64,000 nt of DNA, taken from Candidatus Zixiibacteriota bacterium (GTDB lineage: Bacteria; Zixibacteria; MSB-5A5; GN15; PGXB01). The notes under the pieces were generated by a model. That model saw nothing but the letters and a program-made list of their open reading frames with translations. It did no database searches and was not told the DNA's origin. The stretch is from the NCBI GenBank assembly GCA_900498245.1, contig LS998015.1, forward strand, positions 2,641,648 to 2,705,647, written 5' to 3'. Positions 63,672-64,000 of this stretch are shown here, piece by piece. Within the stretch, counting starts at the first letter, position 1; each line of letters starts with the position of its first letter. The translations under genes and the position numbers were made by a program.

Positions 63672-64000
63672 CTAGAATCCATTCTCGCGAAGAAATTTGT
63701 CGCCTTCGGCAATCGTTCGAAACATCCGGCTGATCTCTTCGGTCCCCCCCTGAACAAACATCTTCTTCAACTGGTTCGAAGTCACCGGATTCTCTATTAT
63801 ATTTACGGAAAGAATCATACCGTTGTCCATACACCAGCGCAGGTGGTCGCCGATAATATCAATTGTCTCCGGATATGAGGAGCGCCAATTGTTCAAGTCG
63901 ATTAATTTTGCCCATTTGCCCCGGATAAGGGGCTCAGCGACCTTAATAAACTCGGCATGATACAACTGAGCCGTCTCATCTTTCCAGATGCCATAAATCT
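63672..64000 (-). CDS. Small paralogue of the 63210 protein, 5' end outside the window
   Basis: At least 109 residues are visible; the start lies beyond position 64000. The sequence (YGIWKDETAQLYHAEFIKVAEPLIRGKWAKLIDLNNW ... NPVTSNQLKKM ... EGDKFLRENGF) aligns along its length with the product at 63210-63599. The in-window TTG at 63965 is internal, because homology to YGIWKEETA continues upstream of it. Together they are a tandem duplication with 72 nt between them. Function unknown. Confidence 0.7.
   Translation of the reverse strand, partial: IYGIWKDETAQLYHAEFIKVAEPLIRGKWAKLIDLNNWRSSYPETIDIIGDHLRWCMDNGMILSVNIIENPVTSNQLKKMFVQGGTEEISRMFRTIAEGDKFLRENGF

Noticed and set aside
1-64000. CRISPR arrays, prophage, insertion sequences and defence islands
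   Set aside because: I found no regularly spaced repeats, integrase, transposase, terminase or restriction genes in the window.

Overview
The window looks like a chromosome segment from an uncultured bacterium of the FCB superphylum, most likely Candidatus Zixibacteria or a close relative. This is inferred from three things. Secreted proteins carry dockerin-type EF-hand tails with the local signature VNILDVxFLINYLYK. Two large secreted proteins end in a FlgD/T9SS-like sorting domain (YQNYPNPFNP ... GIYFYRL ... KKMLLLK). An SOS-type box matches the form I remember for Fibrobacter. The genes are ordinary, dense and mostly single-copy. I see no prophage, insertion sequence, CRISPR array, tRNA or rRNA. 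Vegetative promoters are easy to read (TTGACA, 16-17 bp spacer, TATAAT-like) and several intrinsic terminators are clear.

Layout. 1-2 kb: a secreted multihaem cytochrome-like protein with a dockerin tail. 2-10.5 kb (+): prfB with its programmed +1 frameshift, then a central-carbon block (phosphotransacetylase, class I aminotransferase, ATP-dependent PEP carboxykinase, an FmdB zinc ribbon, a GlcD-type FAD oxidase, citrate synthase). 10.5-14.5 kb (-): two membrane PAS histidine kinases. 14.5-15 kb: a gene-free stretch with a strong branched inverted repeat. 15-20 kb (-): cobO, an SDR and trxB overlapped or abutting, plus an 895-residue GlcD-GlcF fusion. 20-27 kb (+): an IscR-like Rrf2 regulator, dcd, a 1208-residue pyruvate:ferredoxin oxidoreductase, an outer-membrane-like protein and a TolB-like propeller. 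27-34.5 kb (-): pepA, an HDOD protein, a GAF/receiver pseudokinase and miaB. 34.7-39.4 kb (-): a secreted M1 peptidase and a cohesin/BACON/dockerin protein. 39.6-42 kb (-): a Lon protease with altered ATPase motifs. 42-45 kb (-): a Ski2-like helicase fused to a winged helix, together with a small zinc ribbon, behind a promoter holding a LexA-like palindrome. 45-51 kb (-): two large paralogous secreted proteins. 51-58 kb (-): a TPR/ExbB/ExbD/ExbD/TonB/TonB operon. 58-64 kb: a protein with three TonB-C-like repeats, a flippase, an S9 peptidase and two small paralogues, the last cut by the window end.

How it fits together. The carbon genes suggest interconversion of pyruvate, acetyl-CoA, acetyl-phosphate, PEP and oxaloacetate with ferredoxin-linked redox, plus oxidation of 2-hydroxyacids. 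The secreted set (dockerin, cohesin-like, BACON-like, sorting tail) and the Exb/Ton operon suggest a Gram-negative envelope that uses energised outer-membrane transport and surface proteins.

The least ordinary items are the likely SOS-regulated helicase plus zinc-ribbon pair, the Lon with swapped Walker B residues, the pseudokinase/HDOD pair, the hairpin that hides the ribosome binding site of the second tonB, and the branched RNA-like element at 14643-14714. All functional calls come from reading motifs by eye; no database search was run.
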